DNA from: UBA10649 sp963793105
GTDB lineage: Bacteria > Actinomycetota > Actinomycetes > S36-B12
Direction of reading: 5' to 3'
NCBI GenBank assembly: GCA_963793105.1
Contig: CAWBZB010000008.1
Span: forward strand, 1 to 64,000
DNA length: 64,000 nt
Made by a program: the position numbers and the translations under genes. Positions 46,552-54,757 of the stretch are shown one piece after another (the stretch's first letter is position 1; each line of letters opens with the position of its first letter). The notes beneath the pieces were generated by a model. That model was not told the DNA's origin, did no database searches, and saw only the letters and a program-made list of their open reading frames with translations.

Positions 46552-47759
46552 CAGAGCCCTGGCTCGCTCCGCCCGAGCCAGTCAGGACGACCCGCCCCGA
46601 GCAGGACCGCCCGACGTGGATCGCGTACGTCCAACTGGCCTTCTGGGCGTGGTTCCTCTACGCGTTCGGGGCAACCCAGGCGCTCCTGCGCGACGAGCAG
46701 GGCACGGTCCGCTCGATCGCCGCGCTCCACGGGACCGCCCTGGCGGTGGGTGGCCTGATCGGGGCCGTGGCGACCGCGAAGGTCGTGACGCTCTGGGGCC
46801 GGGGCGTCGGCATGCGCATCGCAGCGATCGGGGCGGCGACCGCCGTGCTCCTGTACACCTGGCCGGGTGCCGGCCCTGCGCTGTCCATGACCGGTGCAGC
46901 ACTCGCAGGCTTCTTCGGCACCTTCCTGCTGATCACCATCAATGCCTTCCTGCTCGACTACCAGGGCCCGGCCGGGCCGTCGTCGCTGACGCAGGCGAAC
47001 GCACTGGCCTCGCTGGCCGGGCTCCTCGGGCCGCTGGCGATCGGGATCGGCGCGGCCACCGTGCTCGGCTGGCGCGCCGGCATGTGGGTCGTGGTCGCTG
47101 CCCTGGCCGTAGTCGAGATCTGGCGCGGCATGAATGTCTCGGTGTTCGGCACCCGGGGGCTGGCCGTCGAGGAGGCGGGCGGGCGGCGCTTCACGGCGCC
47201 CGTGTACTGGACGCTGGCGGCCGTCACCTGCTTCATCGGGGCGGAGTTCTGCCTCACGTTCTGGGGGGCGGACCTCCTGCGCGAGAGGTGCGACTTCGGC
47301 CCGGCCGCGGCCGCCGCGTCCCTCGCGTCGGTGACCGGCGGGATGCTCATCGGACGCCTCTACGGCTCCCGCCTGGCCCAGTACGTGCCCACCGAGCTCC
47401 TGCTGCGCGGGTCGATCCTGTTCGCGCTCGCGTCCTTCGTCCTCGCCTGGGCCTTCACGCTGTGGCCGGTCGTGCTGCTCGGCCTCCTGCTGACCGGCAT
47501 CGGGATCGCCGTCCACTGGCCCCTGGGCGTGGCGCGCGCCGTACGGGCATCGGGTGGGATGACCGACCGGGCCAGCGCCGCCTCCTCCATCGCGGCCAGC
47601 CTGGCGATCGGAGTGGCCCCCTTCGCCCTGGGCGTGCTCTCCGACACCGTCGGCTTCCACCTCGCCTTCCTGCTGGTGCCCGCCCTCCTGATCGTCGGGC
47701 TGGTCATCCTCGTCGCGCGGCCGGTCCCCGACGTCGCCGCCACGTCGTCCACCCGATGA
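46548..47759 (+). CDS. major facilitator superfamily transporter
   Basis: A 403-residue membrane protein with about 12 hydrophobic segments: the first is YVQLAFWAWFLYAFG and the last FLLVPALLIVGLVILVARPV. After segment 2 there is a TLWGRGVGMRI loop in the place of the MFS motif A. Substrate unknown. It is coupled to serC by an ATGA overlap; a related MFS gene occupies the same neighbourhood near serC in mycobacteria. Its last 56 bases overlap the convergent gene on the other strand. Confidence 0.85.
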   Translation: MTEPWLAPPEPVRTTRPEQDRPTWIAYVQLAFWAWFLYAFGATQALLRDEQGTVRSIAALHGTALAVGGLIGAVATAKVVTLWGRGVGMRIAAIGAATAVLLYTWPGAGPALSMTGAALAGFFGTFLLITINAFLLDYQGPAGPSSLTQANALASLAGLLGPLAIGIGAATVLGWRAGMWVVVAALAVVEIWRGMNVSVFGTRGLAVEEAGGRRFTAPVYWTLAAVTCFIGAEFCLTFWGADLLRERCDFGPAAAAASLASVTGGMLIGRLYGSRLAQYVPTELLLRGSILFALASFVLAWAFTLWPVVLLGLLLTGIGIAVHWPLGVARAVRASGGMTDRASAASSIAASLAIGVAPFALGVLSDTVGFHLAFLLVPALLIVGLVILVARPVPDVAATSSTR

Positions 47760-48726
47760 CCGACGCGGCCAACGCCACCAGGCCCGCGGCCCCCGCAGCC
47801 GCCACCCCCGTCCCAACTCGCTGACCGAGTGGCTGCTGGGCACCGGACAGCCCGGAGGAGTCCGACGTCTGCTCCGTCGACGAGGAGGGCGGGGTGGTGC
47901 GGGCCGTCGCGGGAAGCTCCACGCGCAGGAGCCGGTCGTCGCGTTCCCCGGCCACCAGCAGGGCGGAGCCGTCCGACGTCCAGGTGACGGCCTCCCCCTG
48001 GAGCTGCAGCGGCAGGTAGACCCGCAGCGGGTCGCGACCGGGCGGCAGTCCGGTGAACACCGTCGCGTCGACATAGTCGCGCAGGACGTAGCGCGATCCG
48101 TCGGGACTGACCGAGCCATCCGTCACGAACGCGCCCTCGCGCCGCACCGGCCTGGCGATGTTCACCTCGCTCGTCGAGGGACGGCGCGGCAGGGCGTACA
48201 CGCGGCCCCGGGCCGACTGCTTCGTCACGACCCAGACCTGCGTCGACGCCGGGTCCGTGAGGATCGCCTCGGCGTTGTGGGGGCGGTCGGAGTAGGTGAA
48301 CCGGTAGGTCCGGGGGGTGACGGTGCGGTCGCGCAGCACCTTCGGCTCGCGGATCCGATGCAGCCGGACCTCGGGCCAGGAGTCGAGGTTGTCCCCGATG
48401 TCGGCCACCCACAGCACCGGGCGTCCCCTGGCGTCACGGCCGGACCCGATGGCCTCCAGGTCGCGAGCCTGGATACCGGCGATCGTGAGGGTCGCGAGTG
48501 TCCGGCAGGTCCGGGCGTCGACGGCGTACACGCGGGGACCACCGGAGGAGTCGTTGTGAAGGTAGATCACGCCCGGATGGCGCTGCGAGTAGGTCATGCC
48601 GCTGATCTCGGTGAAGCGGGCGTCGTCGAAGCGGCACACCGTGGTGACTCCGTCGGCGGCCCACGCCCCCGGGGCGCCGAGGAGGGTCCCGGCCGCGAGG
48701 AGCACGGCGGCCGCGAGGCGGGACAT
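47704..48726 (-). CDS. secreted, membrane-anchored beta-propeller-like protein
   Basis: A 340-residue protein. The signal peptide (RLAAAVLLAAGTLLGAPGAW, cut after AWA) is followed by repeated beta-strand patterns: FTEISGMTYSQRHPGVIYLH, RDLEAIGSGRDARGRPVLWV, DIGDN, NAEAILTDPASTQVWVVTKQ and VTWTSDGSALLVAGERDDRL, typical of an esterase-like or SdiA-regulated-type propeller. A Ser/Thr-rich stalk leads to a C-terminal helix GTGVAAAGAAGLVALAASVI and a basic stop-transfer. Likely outside the membrane; function unknown. It overlaps the end of the MFS gene by 56 bases. ATG 48726 starts two bases after a 28-residue microprotein. Confidence 0.82.
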   Translation of the reverse strand: MSRLAAAVLLAAGTLLGAPGAWAADGVTTVCRFDDARFTEISGMTYSQRHPGVIYLHNDSSGGPRVYAVDARTCRTLATLTIAGIQARDLEAIGSGRDARGRPVLWVADIGDNLDSWPEVRLHRIREPKVLRDRTVTPRTYRFTYSDRPHNAEAILTDPASTQVWVVTKQSARGRVYALPRRPSTSEVNIARPVRREGAFVTDGSVSPDGSRYVLRDYVDATVFTGLPPGRDPLRVYLPLQLQGEAVTWTSDGSALLVAGERDDRLLRVELPATARTTPPSSSTEQTSDSSGLSGAQQPLGQRVGTGVAAAGAAGLVALAASVIGWTTWRRRRGPAARRG

Positions 48727-48728
48727 CG

Positions 48729-48815
48729 CTACCGCCAGAACGCGGCGACGATGACGACCACCGTGAGTGAGACGAGGACCCCGAGCGTCACCGCACGACG
48801 CGTTCGGGGATCCAT
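48729..48815 (-). CDS. 28-residue membrane microprotein
   Basis: A short reading frame of 29 codons: a basic start MDPRTRRAV and one hydrophobic helix TLGVLVSLTVVVIVAAFW ending in Arg. Its TAG is two bases before the ATG of the propeller protein gene, as in a coupled operon. The positive-inside pattern and clean helix argue for real translation, but no strong ribosome site is visible. I recall similar tiny proteins in other actinobacteria without known function. Confidence 0.55.
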   Translation of the reverse strand: MDPRTRRAVTLGVLVSLTVVVIVAAFWR

Positions 48816-48880
48816 CCGCCCAGACTACGTCGCTTCGGCGGGATTCCCGTCGCCCGGCGCACTCCCTCTCCCGATCCAGC

Positions 48881-48909
48881 ATTGGAACGTTCCAATTCTC
48901 TGGTAGCGT
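48881..48909 (+). promoter_or_regulatory. promoter with LacI-type operator upstream of the inositol dehydrogenase-like gene
   Basis: A perfect 16-base palindrome ATTGGAACGTTCCAAT (48881-48896) with the central CG typical of LacI/GalR operators. TTGGAA (48882-48887) can serve as -35 and TAGCGT (48904-48909) as -10 with a 16-base spacer, so a bound repressor would cover the -35. The gene starts at 48953. No LacI-type regulator gene is in the window. Confidence 0.7.
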
Positions 48910-48952
48910 GCTCGCTGCGGGCCGCGGAGGCCGCGCAGAGGGAGGGTCACCG

Positions 48953-49957
48953 GTGTCCGTCACCCGAATCGGCGTCGCCGGAGTGGGCCGTATCGGCCGG
49001 ATGCACGCGGAGATCATCGCCCGGCAGACACCCGGCGCCCTGCTCGTGGCGGTCGCCGACGTGAACGAGGAGGCGGCGCAGTCCGTCGCCCGTGACCTGC
49101 AGGTCGACGCGACGACGGTGGACGAGCTCGTCAGCTCGGACGACATCGACGCGGTGGCCATCTGCACCAGCACCGACACCCACGTCGGCGTCACGGTGGC
49201 GGCCGCGCGCGCGGGGAAGGCCGTCTTCTGCGAGAAGCCCCTGAGCCTGGACCTGGCCGAGGTCGACCGCGCGATCTCCGCGGTCGAGGCGGCCGGAGTC
49301 CCCTTCATGGTCGGGTTCAACCGCCGGTTCGATCCGGCCCATCGATCGGTCGCGGATGCGGTGCGCGACGGCACCGTCGGCGCGGTGCACCTGGCCCGGA
49401 TCTCCAGTCGCGACCCCTCGCCGCCGCCGATCGACTACGTCCGCGCGAGCGGCGGCATCTTCGTGGACATGATGATCCACGACTTCGACATGGCCCGGTT
49501 CGTCGTCGGGTCGCCGGTGGTGGAGGTGTACGCCAAGGGCGCCGTGCTGATCGACCCCGCGATCGGCGAGGCCGGCGACGTCGACACTGCCACGGTCCTG
49601 CTCACCCACGAGAGCGGCGCCATGACCATGATCGACAACAGCCGGCAGGCGGTCTACGGGTACGACCAGCGGGTCGAGGTCTTCGGCGAGCGCGGCCTGG
49701 CCGCGTCGGAGAACCCGCTCGCCCACACCGGCGTCACCCTGACGGCCCAGGGCCTGTCGGCAGCCGTCCTTCCCCACTTCTTCCTCGACCGGTACCGCGC
49801 CTCCTACCTGCTCGAGTGGGAGGCCTTCGTCGCCTACGTCCAGGGCGGTGGCCCCTCGCCGGTCTCGGGAGCCGACGGCCGTGCCCCGGTGGCCCTGGGC
49901 CTGGCGGCCGGCGAATCCCTGCGGACGGGCGCGCCCGTCCGCGTCCAGGGCTGCTAG
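48953..49957 (+). CDS. iolG: Gfo/Idh/MocA oxidoreductase, probable inositol 2-dehydrogenase
   Basis: A 334-residue NAD-dependent sugar or inositol dehydrogenase. N-terminal Rossmann fold RIGVAGVGRIGRMHAEIIAR, then VAICTSTDTHVGVTVAAARAG, the signature KAVFCEKPLSLDL with the catalytic Lys, MVGFNRRFDPAH, and the active-site Asp/His region SGGIFVDMMIHDFDMARFVV. This is closest to the IolG type; other sugars cannot be excluded. GTG 48953 has GGAGGG 8 bases upstream. The LacI-type operator suggests induction by its own substrate. No other iol genes are nearby. Confidence 0.88.
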   Translation: MSVTRIGVAGVGRIGRMHAEIIARQTPGALLVAVADVNEEAAQSVARDLQVDATTVDELVSSDDIDAVAICTSTDTHVGVTVAAARAGKAVFCEKPLSLDLAEVDRAISAVEAAGVPFMVGFNRRFDPAHRSVADAVRDGTVGAVHLARISSRDPSPPPIDYVRASGGIFVDMMIHDFDMARFVVGSPVVEVYAKGAVLIDPAIGEAGDVDTATVLLTHESGAMTMIDNSRQAVYGYDQRVEVFGERGLAASENPLAHTGVTLTAQGLSAAVLPHFFLDRYRASYLLEWEAFVAYVQGGGPSPVSGADGRAPVALGLAAGESLRTGAPVRVQGC

Positions 49958-50012
49958 CGACGCTCACTCGCATACGCGCGGGCAGGACGGTGACGGGTAG
50001 CGTGGCCCCACC

Positions 50013-50249
50013 ATGAGCCGCGACCGTCTCGAGCAGTCAGATGCCGACGCCATCCTGCCGGTGTCCATCGGAACGGCCGTGTGGCTGCTCGTCCTCGCGG
50101 CCCTGGTCGTGGCACGGCCGACGCTCGAGGAGAGCGGGACGACCTGGTGGATCGGCGCCGCCGCGGTAGGAGTCGTGAGCGGGGCCGGAGGCGTGCTCTT
50201 CCTCACCTGGCGCAGACGCCGGGCGAGGCGGCGATCCGGTCAGGAGTGA
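50013..50249 (+). CDS. DUF2530 family membrane protein
   Basis: A 78-residue protein with two membrane helices (IGTAVWLLVLAALVVARP and TTWWIGAAAVGVVSGAGGVL) and a very basic C-terminus WRRRRARRRS. The short loop with ESGTTWWIGAA is characteristic of DUF2530. In mycobacteria the DUF2530 gene lies next to the DUF3027 gene, and here its end overlaps the convergent DUF3027 gene by 10 bases. Function unknown. Confidence 0.85.
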   Translation: MSRDRLEQSDADAILPVSIGTAVWLLVLAALVVARPTLEESGTTWWIGAAAVGVVSGAGGVLFLTWRRRRARRRSGQE

Positions 50250-51019
50250 CCGAGCTCCAGCGGATCCCAGCCGGTTTCGTCATGGGCCGCCGCCGGGCGC
50301 ACCTCCGCCTCGGCCTCGACCTCGGAGTGGGCCCCGCACCCGAACGTCAGCGTGACCACGTGACCGTCCGCGGGACTCATCTGGTTGGCGCACACGGCGA
50401 AGGCCTGGCCCAGCGGGCCACCCATGGGCAGCATGAAGCCGCAGGTCGCGCACTCCGCGGCAGACTGGCGGGCCATCGGAGTGGTCGGCCCGTGGTCCCC
50501 GGCGACCCATCGGTCGGCCGCGGCATCGCGCCCCAGCGGGGACAGGACGCGGATGCGACCCAGGCCGATCTCCCACTGGCCCGGATGCAGGGGGGACAGT
50601 GAGGCGACGGACTCCAGGTCGTCCTCGCCGGTGAGCCCGGGCACCAGCCGCTCGTCGTCGCCGGGGGTGGGGAGCACGTCACCCGGGCCGAGATCGCCCG
50701 GCCGGACGCGTTCGCTCCACGGCAGCCACTCCGGCGCGACCACGGCATCGGGGCCCGGGAGCAGGACCACCTCGTTGACGGTGACGGTCTTGGACCGGGG
50801 GGCCCGCGTCAGGGTCACCGCCCACACCCACCCGACGTACGCCGGGTTCAGGCACGCGAACGTGTGCGTGGCGAGGCGCTCGTCCTCCATCACGGCCCCC
50901 GCATGATCGCCCACCATGCTGGCGCCGGCCTCGTCCACCGCCGCCTGTCGGGCGATGTCGATGGCCGCGACGAGGGCAGCGTCGCGCTTGGCGGCGCCGG
51001 TCGAGGCAGTCGGGGTCAT
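50240..51019 (-). CDS. DUF3027 family protein
   Basis: A 259-residue cytosolic protein of an actinobacterium-restricted family with no known function. Conserved features seen: RLATHTFACLNPAYVGWVWA, the acidic central segment, GRDAAADRWVAGDHGP and a zinc-type pair, CATCGFMLPMGG with a later CANQMSPADG. The end has AHDETGWDPLEL. The gene converges with the DUF2530 gene and diverges from the lipoprotein gene. ATG 51019 is the start, lacking a strong ribosome site. It is part of the conserved serC-cspB neighbourhood. Confidence 0.85.
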   Translation of the reverse strand: MTPTASTGAAKRDAALVAAIDIARQAAVDEAGASMVGDHAGAVMEDERLATHTFACLNPAYVGWVWAVTLTRAPRSKTVTVNEVVLLPGPDAVVAPEWLPWSERVRPGDLGPGDVLPTPGDDERLVPGLTGEDDLESVASLSPLHPGQWEIGLGRIRVLSPLGRDAAADRWVAGDHGPTTPMARQSAAECATCGFMLPMGGPLGQAFAVCANQMSPADGHVVTLTFGCGAHSEVEAEAEVRPAAAHDETGWDPLELGHS

Positions 51020-51082
51020 AAGACGATTGTGGCCCACCGGCCGCGTCCGCATGAGGCGGGGTCCACCGATAGTCTCGGATCC

Positions 51083-51541
51083 ATGACTCGCGGACGACTC
51101 CCCCTCACCCTCGCCGGCGTCGCCGTGCTGGCGCTCGGCCTCACCGCCTGCGAGAAGCCGAATCCGGGAGCCACCGTCTTCTCCGGCACGTCGAGCCAGT
51201 CCCGTCAGGCGGCCTGCTGGGGCTTCGACGGTGCGTCGATCGACGCCAATGCGTGCGCGCAGGATGTCATCGAGGCCGCCGCGTCGGGAAAGCAGACGGC
51301 GGAGGTCCGGACCGTCCCGGGACAGGTCATCGGGATCAGCGTCGACCCGGTGGTCGCTGATGCCGGATGGTCCCCGCGCATCAACGGGCAGAGCCTCGCG
51401 CCGACGCCGATCACGAGCACCTACTTCCGCTTCACCTTCCCGGAGTTCCAGGAGATCCCGGAGGACGGGCTGCTCATGGAGATCGTCGCAGGCAAGGACG
51501 AGCAGACCCGAGGGATCTGGGTCTTCAAGCTCGTTCGCTGA
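51083..51541 (+). CDS. lipoprotein, DUF2771-like
   Basis: A 152-residue exported protein. The signal peptide ends in the lipobox LTAC (Cys about residue 23), so the mature protein is anchored to the outer face of the membrane. The rest has two cysteines (ACWGFDGASIDANACAQDVI) that may pair and a beta-rich end with STYFRFTFPEFQEIPEDGL and GIWVFKLVR. Position beside DUF3027 and the ending fit the DUF2771 family, which I name with reservation. Its stop abuts that of the cold-shock gene. Confidence 0.72.
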   Translation: MTRGRLPLTLAGVAVLALGLTACEKPNPGATVFSGTSSQSRQAACWGFDGASIDANACAQDVIEAAASGKQTAEVRTVPGQVIGISVDPVVADAGWSPRINGQSLAPTPITSTYFRFTFPEFQEIPEDGLLMEIVAGKDEQTRGIWVFKLVR

Positions 51542-51925
51542 TCACACGTCGAGGTCGTCCGCCACTGCTCGCAGCACGGCAGCGACCTTCTGCGCGGCGG
51601 CGTCCTGCGGGTACCTGCCCTTGCGCAGCTGGTTCGAGACCCCGTCGAGCAGCTTGATGACATCCTCGATGATCACGGCCATGTCGTCGGCGGGCTTGCG
51701 ACTGCCCTTGACCACCGACGGGGCGGCCGACAGCACGGACAAGGACAGTGCCTGCTTCCCCCGGCGACCGTCGACGACGCCGAACTCGACCTTGGCGCCC
51801 GGCTTCAGGGCCGTCACCCCGGCCGGCAGCGTGGAGACGTGGACGAAGACATCATCACCCTCGTCTGAGGTGATGAACCCGAAGCCCTTCTCCGAGTCGT
51901 ACCACTTGACGGTTCCCGTAGGCAC
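51542..51925 (-). CDS. cspB: cold shock domain protein, long actinobacterial type
   Basis: A 127-residue nucleic-acid-binding protein. The first 65 residues are a full cold shock domain with RNP1 KGFGFI and RNP2 VFVHVS (TGTVKWYDSEKGFGFITSDE in the first block). A 60-residue helical tail (IIEDVIKLLDGVSNQLRKGR) follows, as in mycobacterial CspB. GTG 51925 gives the usual VPTGTVKW start and has GGAG five bases upstream; GTG 51940 is also open. It is an RNA chaperone; cold induction is not shown by the sequence. Confidence 0.9.
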   Translation of the reverse strand: MPTGTVKWYDSEKGFGFITSDEGDDVFVHVSTLPAGVTALKPGAKVEFGVVDGRRGKQALSLSVLSAAPSVVKGSRKPADDMAVIIEDVIKLLDGVSNQLRKGRYPQDAAAQKVAAVLRAVADDLDV

Positions 51926-52052
51926 GGCCGCTCCACTCACCTAGCGCACTTCGGACGACGGGGAGCCGCCGCCCGGCGCGGGCTCCCCCGGCGCCCCAAC
52001 AGGCTACCCTCCCCCGCGACTGCCGACGCCAGACGCCCTGAGACCCTTGGGC

Positions 52053-52271
52053 GTGACCGCGACCCACTCCCGTGCCGACCGGGTGCTGCGGGTCGGCGCC
52101 TGGCTCACCGCCATCGGGCTCGCCTTCACCCTCATCGCCATGATCCCCCTCGTCCTCCCCTCCGTCGAGCTGCCCGGAGTCATGTGGTTCCTGTCCATGC
52201 TGACCGGCGTGGGTCTGGTCGTCGTGTTCGTGGGACTGGCCATCGGCGCCCGCGACCGACGCAGGCGGTGA
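52053..52271 (+). CDS. small two-helix membrane protein
   Basis: A 72-residue protein with two hydrophobic helices (LTAIGLAFTLIAMIPLVL and MWFLSMLTGVGLVVVFVGLA) and a basic tail GARDRRRR. GTG 52053 starts it; a TTG two codons earlier is possible. I recognise only that such proteins are common next to cspB and helicase-associated genes in actinobacteria. It ends 32 bases before the next gene, on the same strand. Confidence 0.65.
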   Translation: MTATHSRADRVLRVGAWLTAIGLAFTLIAMIPLVLPSVELPGVMWFLSMLTGVGLVVVFVGLAIGARDRRRR

Positions 52272-52303
52272 GCGACGGCCGCCGGGCGCGTAACGTGGGC
52301 AGG

Positions 52304-54335
52304 ATGTCCGACCCTCGCAGTCTCGCGGACGACCTTCGGCAGCGCGACGACGCCGCCATGTCGCTGCTCCTGCGCCGGCGTCCGGACCTCCTGCATCCGG
52401 TTCCCACCGACTTCACTGCACTGACCGCACGCGCGACGGCAGCCCCGTCCGTGGCCCGCTGCCTCGACGAGCTCGACGCGATGCACCTGCACGTCCTCCG
52501 CATCGCCGCCGAGCTGACCGCCGATGACGCCTGCGCCGCGGACGAGATCGTCTCCGCCGCCGCCGCACCGCTGCCGCCCGAGGCGACGGCCGACTGCCGC
52601 CAGGCCCTGGGAGACGTCGTCGACCTCGCCCTGGTCTGGGGCGGTCCGGACCGGCTCCGCGCCGTCCACCCCGTGCGAGACCTCGTCGCCGCCGCGACCG
52701 TGCCCGCGTGGCCCCGGCCCAGCGCCGGCGAGGGGGTCCAGCGTGACGTTCCCGACGTCGACGCCGAGGCCGCGCTGCACGCCCGCGAGGCACTGGCTCT
52801 CGTCCGCGACCTGCTCGACGACTGGTCGGTCCACCCCCCGGGGATCCTGCGCAGCGGCGGGCTGTCCCTGCGTGAGTTCGCCGCGGCCCGCGGACGCCTG
52901 CACTCGGACTGGGCTCGGACCGCCCTGACCATCGAGGTCGCGCATGCCGCCGGGCTGGTGGCCGACGACCAGGAGGAGTCCCCCCACTGGATCCCGACCG
53001 ACCACTTCGACGCGTGGGTGTCGAAGGACCCGGCCGAGCAGTGGATCGACGTCGTGGAGGCCTGGTTGTCGCTCCCGCGCCTGCCCTCGCTCGCCGACGA
53101 GAAGACCCAGGTGCTCTCTGCGGATCGGGACCGTCGCGCCGTTCCCGTGCTGCGACGGGACATCGTGGGCCTGCTCGCCTCACTGCCACCGGGCACGGCG
53201 CTGACCGAGGACCGGATCACGGCCGTGCTGGACGACCGACAGCCTCGACGCGCGGGGGACCTGCGCCGGCTGGCCGTCGCGGCGACGCATCCGCGAGGGC
53301 ACCGACCTCGGCGTCATCGGGGCGGGTGCACTGAGCACGGCGGCCCGGATCCTCATCGGCTCCGCCCCGACCTCGCCAGCCGAGCGCCGCGCCCACGCCC
53401 ACCGGGTTGCCGATGCCCTTGCCCGAGCCCTGCCCGTCGATGTCGACCACGTGCTCATCCAGGCCGATCTCACCATCGTCGCCCCGGGCCCGCTCGTCGC
53501 GAGCGTCGCCCGGAGCCTGCGACTGCTGGCCGACGTCGAGTCGCGCGGGCATGCGACCGTCTACCGGATCAGCGAGTCGTCGGTGCGTCGGGCTCTGGAT
53601 GCGGGCTGGGACGCTGAGGCCATCCACGAGCTGCTGTCGCGGATCTCACGCACGCCCGTCCCGCAGCCGCTCACCTACCTCGTCGACGACGTGGCTCGAC
53701 GCTACGGGGCCGTTCGCGTCGGCGGCGCCCTCGCCTATGTGCGCAGCGACAACCACGAGGCGCTCAGCGCGATCCTCGCCGATCGGCGACTGCGGCCCCT
53801 GGGCCTGCATCGCCTGGCCGAGTCCGTGGTCATCAGCCAGGCGCCGACGGCCGAGCTCATCGGCGCGCTGCGCAACGCGGGCTACGCCCCGGCCGCCGAG
53901 AGCCCGGACGGCGCCGTCGTGATCCGGCGGCCGGAGGACCGGCGCATGCGCGCACCGCGCCCCCAGCCGGTCACCACGCGCAGGATGCCCGAGGAGGCGC
54001 TCGTGGCCGCCGCCGTCCGCACACTGCGCGCCGGTGATCGCGCCAGTGGCCGACGCACCAGCTCGATCGCCGGACCCGCCTCCGGGGTCGACCTGCCCCG
54101 GCAGTCCGCCGGAGGCATCGTCTCCGCCCTGCGTGCCGCGCTGTCCGACAACCGGCCGATCTGGGTGGGATACGCCGACACCGACGGCGCCGTCGTCCAG
54201 CAGATCGTCGACCCGATCCGGCTGTCCGGGGGGGTGCTCACGGCCTTCGACCATCGCACCGACAGTGTTCGGACGTTCTCCGTGTCCCGGATCACCGGGG
54301 TCGCGGACCTGCCGATCGACCGGCCGCGCACCTAA
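52304..54335 (+). pseudogene. helicase-associated / WYL-like protein, frameshifted
   Basis: The actinobacterial partner of the XPB helicase (Rv0862c type). The first half starts MSDPRSLADDLRQRDDAAMS and has the RRPDLLHPVPTDFTALTARA block; the second contains the domain VDHVLIQADLTIVAPGPLVA, helicase-C-like repeats (VYRISESSVRRALDAGWDAE) and a WYL-like end RPIWVGYADTDGAVVQQIVD with RTFSVSRITGVADL. The frame slips near 53278-53290, where LAVAAT should lead to IREGTDLGVIGAGALS. The span is 677 codons plus one base, so one deletion gives a 676-residue protein. Whether this is decay or a sequence error is undecided. Confidence 0.78.
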
Positions 54336-54757
54336 CCCTCGACGGGACCCTTCGCGGGGGCCCAGATCGCGGCCGTCATCAGCATCAGGGTCGCCAGCGC
54401 GACCGCGCCGAGGCTCTCGTAGCCCTCCGGGAGCCAGTAGACGTCGGCGAGGTTGAGCAGCAGCGCGAACTCGTCCAGGACCAGGGCCCACGCGACCCCG
54501 GCCACGATCGGGCCGAGCCGTGACATCGACCCGTCGCGCATCCATCGGGCCCCGAGCAGCCAGGCGCCGGTCAGCACCGCCAGCCCGATCAGCCCGAAGA
54601 CCATGTGATGCACGTGCACGCCGCCGACGAGCAGGCCGCCGTCGGCGCCCGCGCCGCGCAGGTGGAGGGTGGTCGTGATCGCCCGGGTCACCGCCCACGT
54701 GACGACGAAGGCGGCCAGCATCCAGCGGGCGCGCCAGCGCGCGGATCCCCGCGTCAC
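54332..54757 (-). CDS. conserved integral membrane protein with HxHH and DE motifs
   Basis: A 141-residue protein with four membrane segments. It has a GGVHVHHMVFGLIGL motif and, two helices later, ALVLDEFALLLNLADVYWLP; His and Asp/Glu residues inside the membrane could bind a metal. The family is a conserved actinobacterial one without a known role, as far as I recall. GTG 54757 overlaps the stop of the racemase gene (GTGA), so it is last in the GNAT-racemase operon, and its stop overlaps that of the convergent WYL gene by two bases. Confidence 0.72.
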   Translation of the reverse strand: MTRGSARWRARWMLAAFVVTWAVTRAITTTLHLRGAGADGGLLVGGVHVHHMVFGLIGLAVLTGAWLLGARWMRDGSMSRLGPIVAGVAWALVLDEFALLLNLADVYWLPEGYESLGAVALATLMLMTAAIWAPAKGPVEG

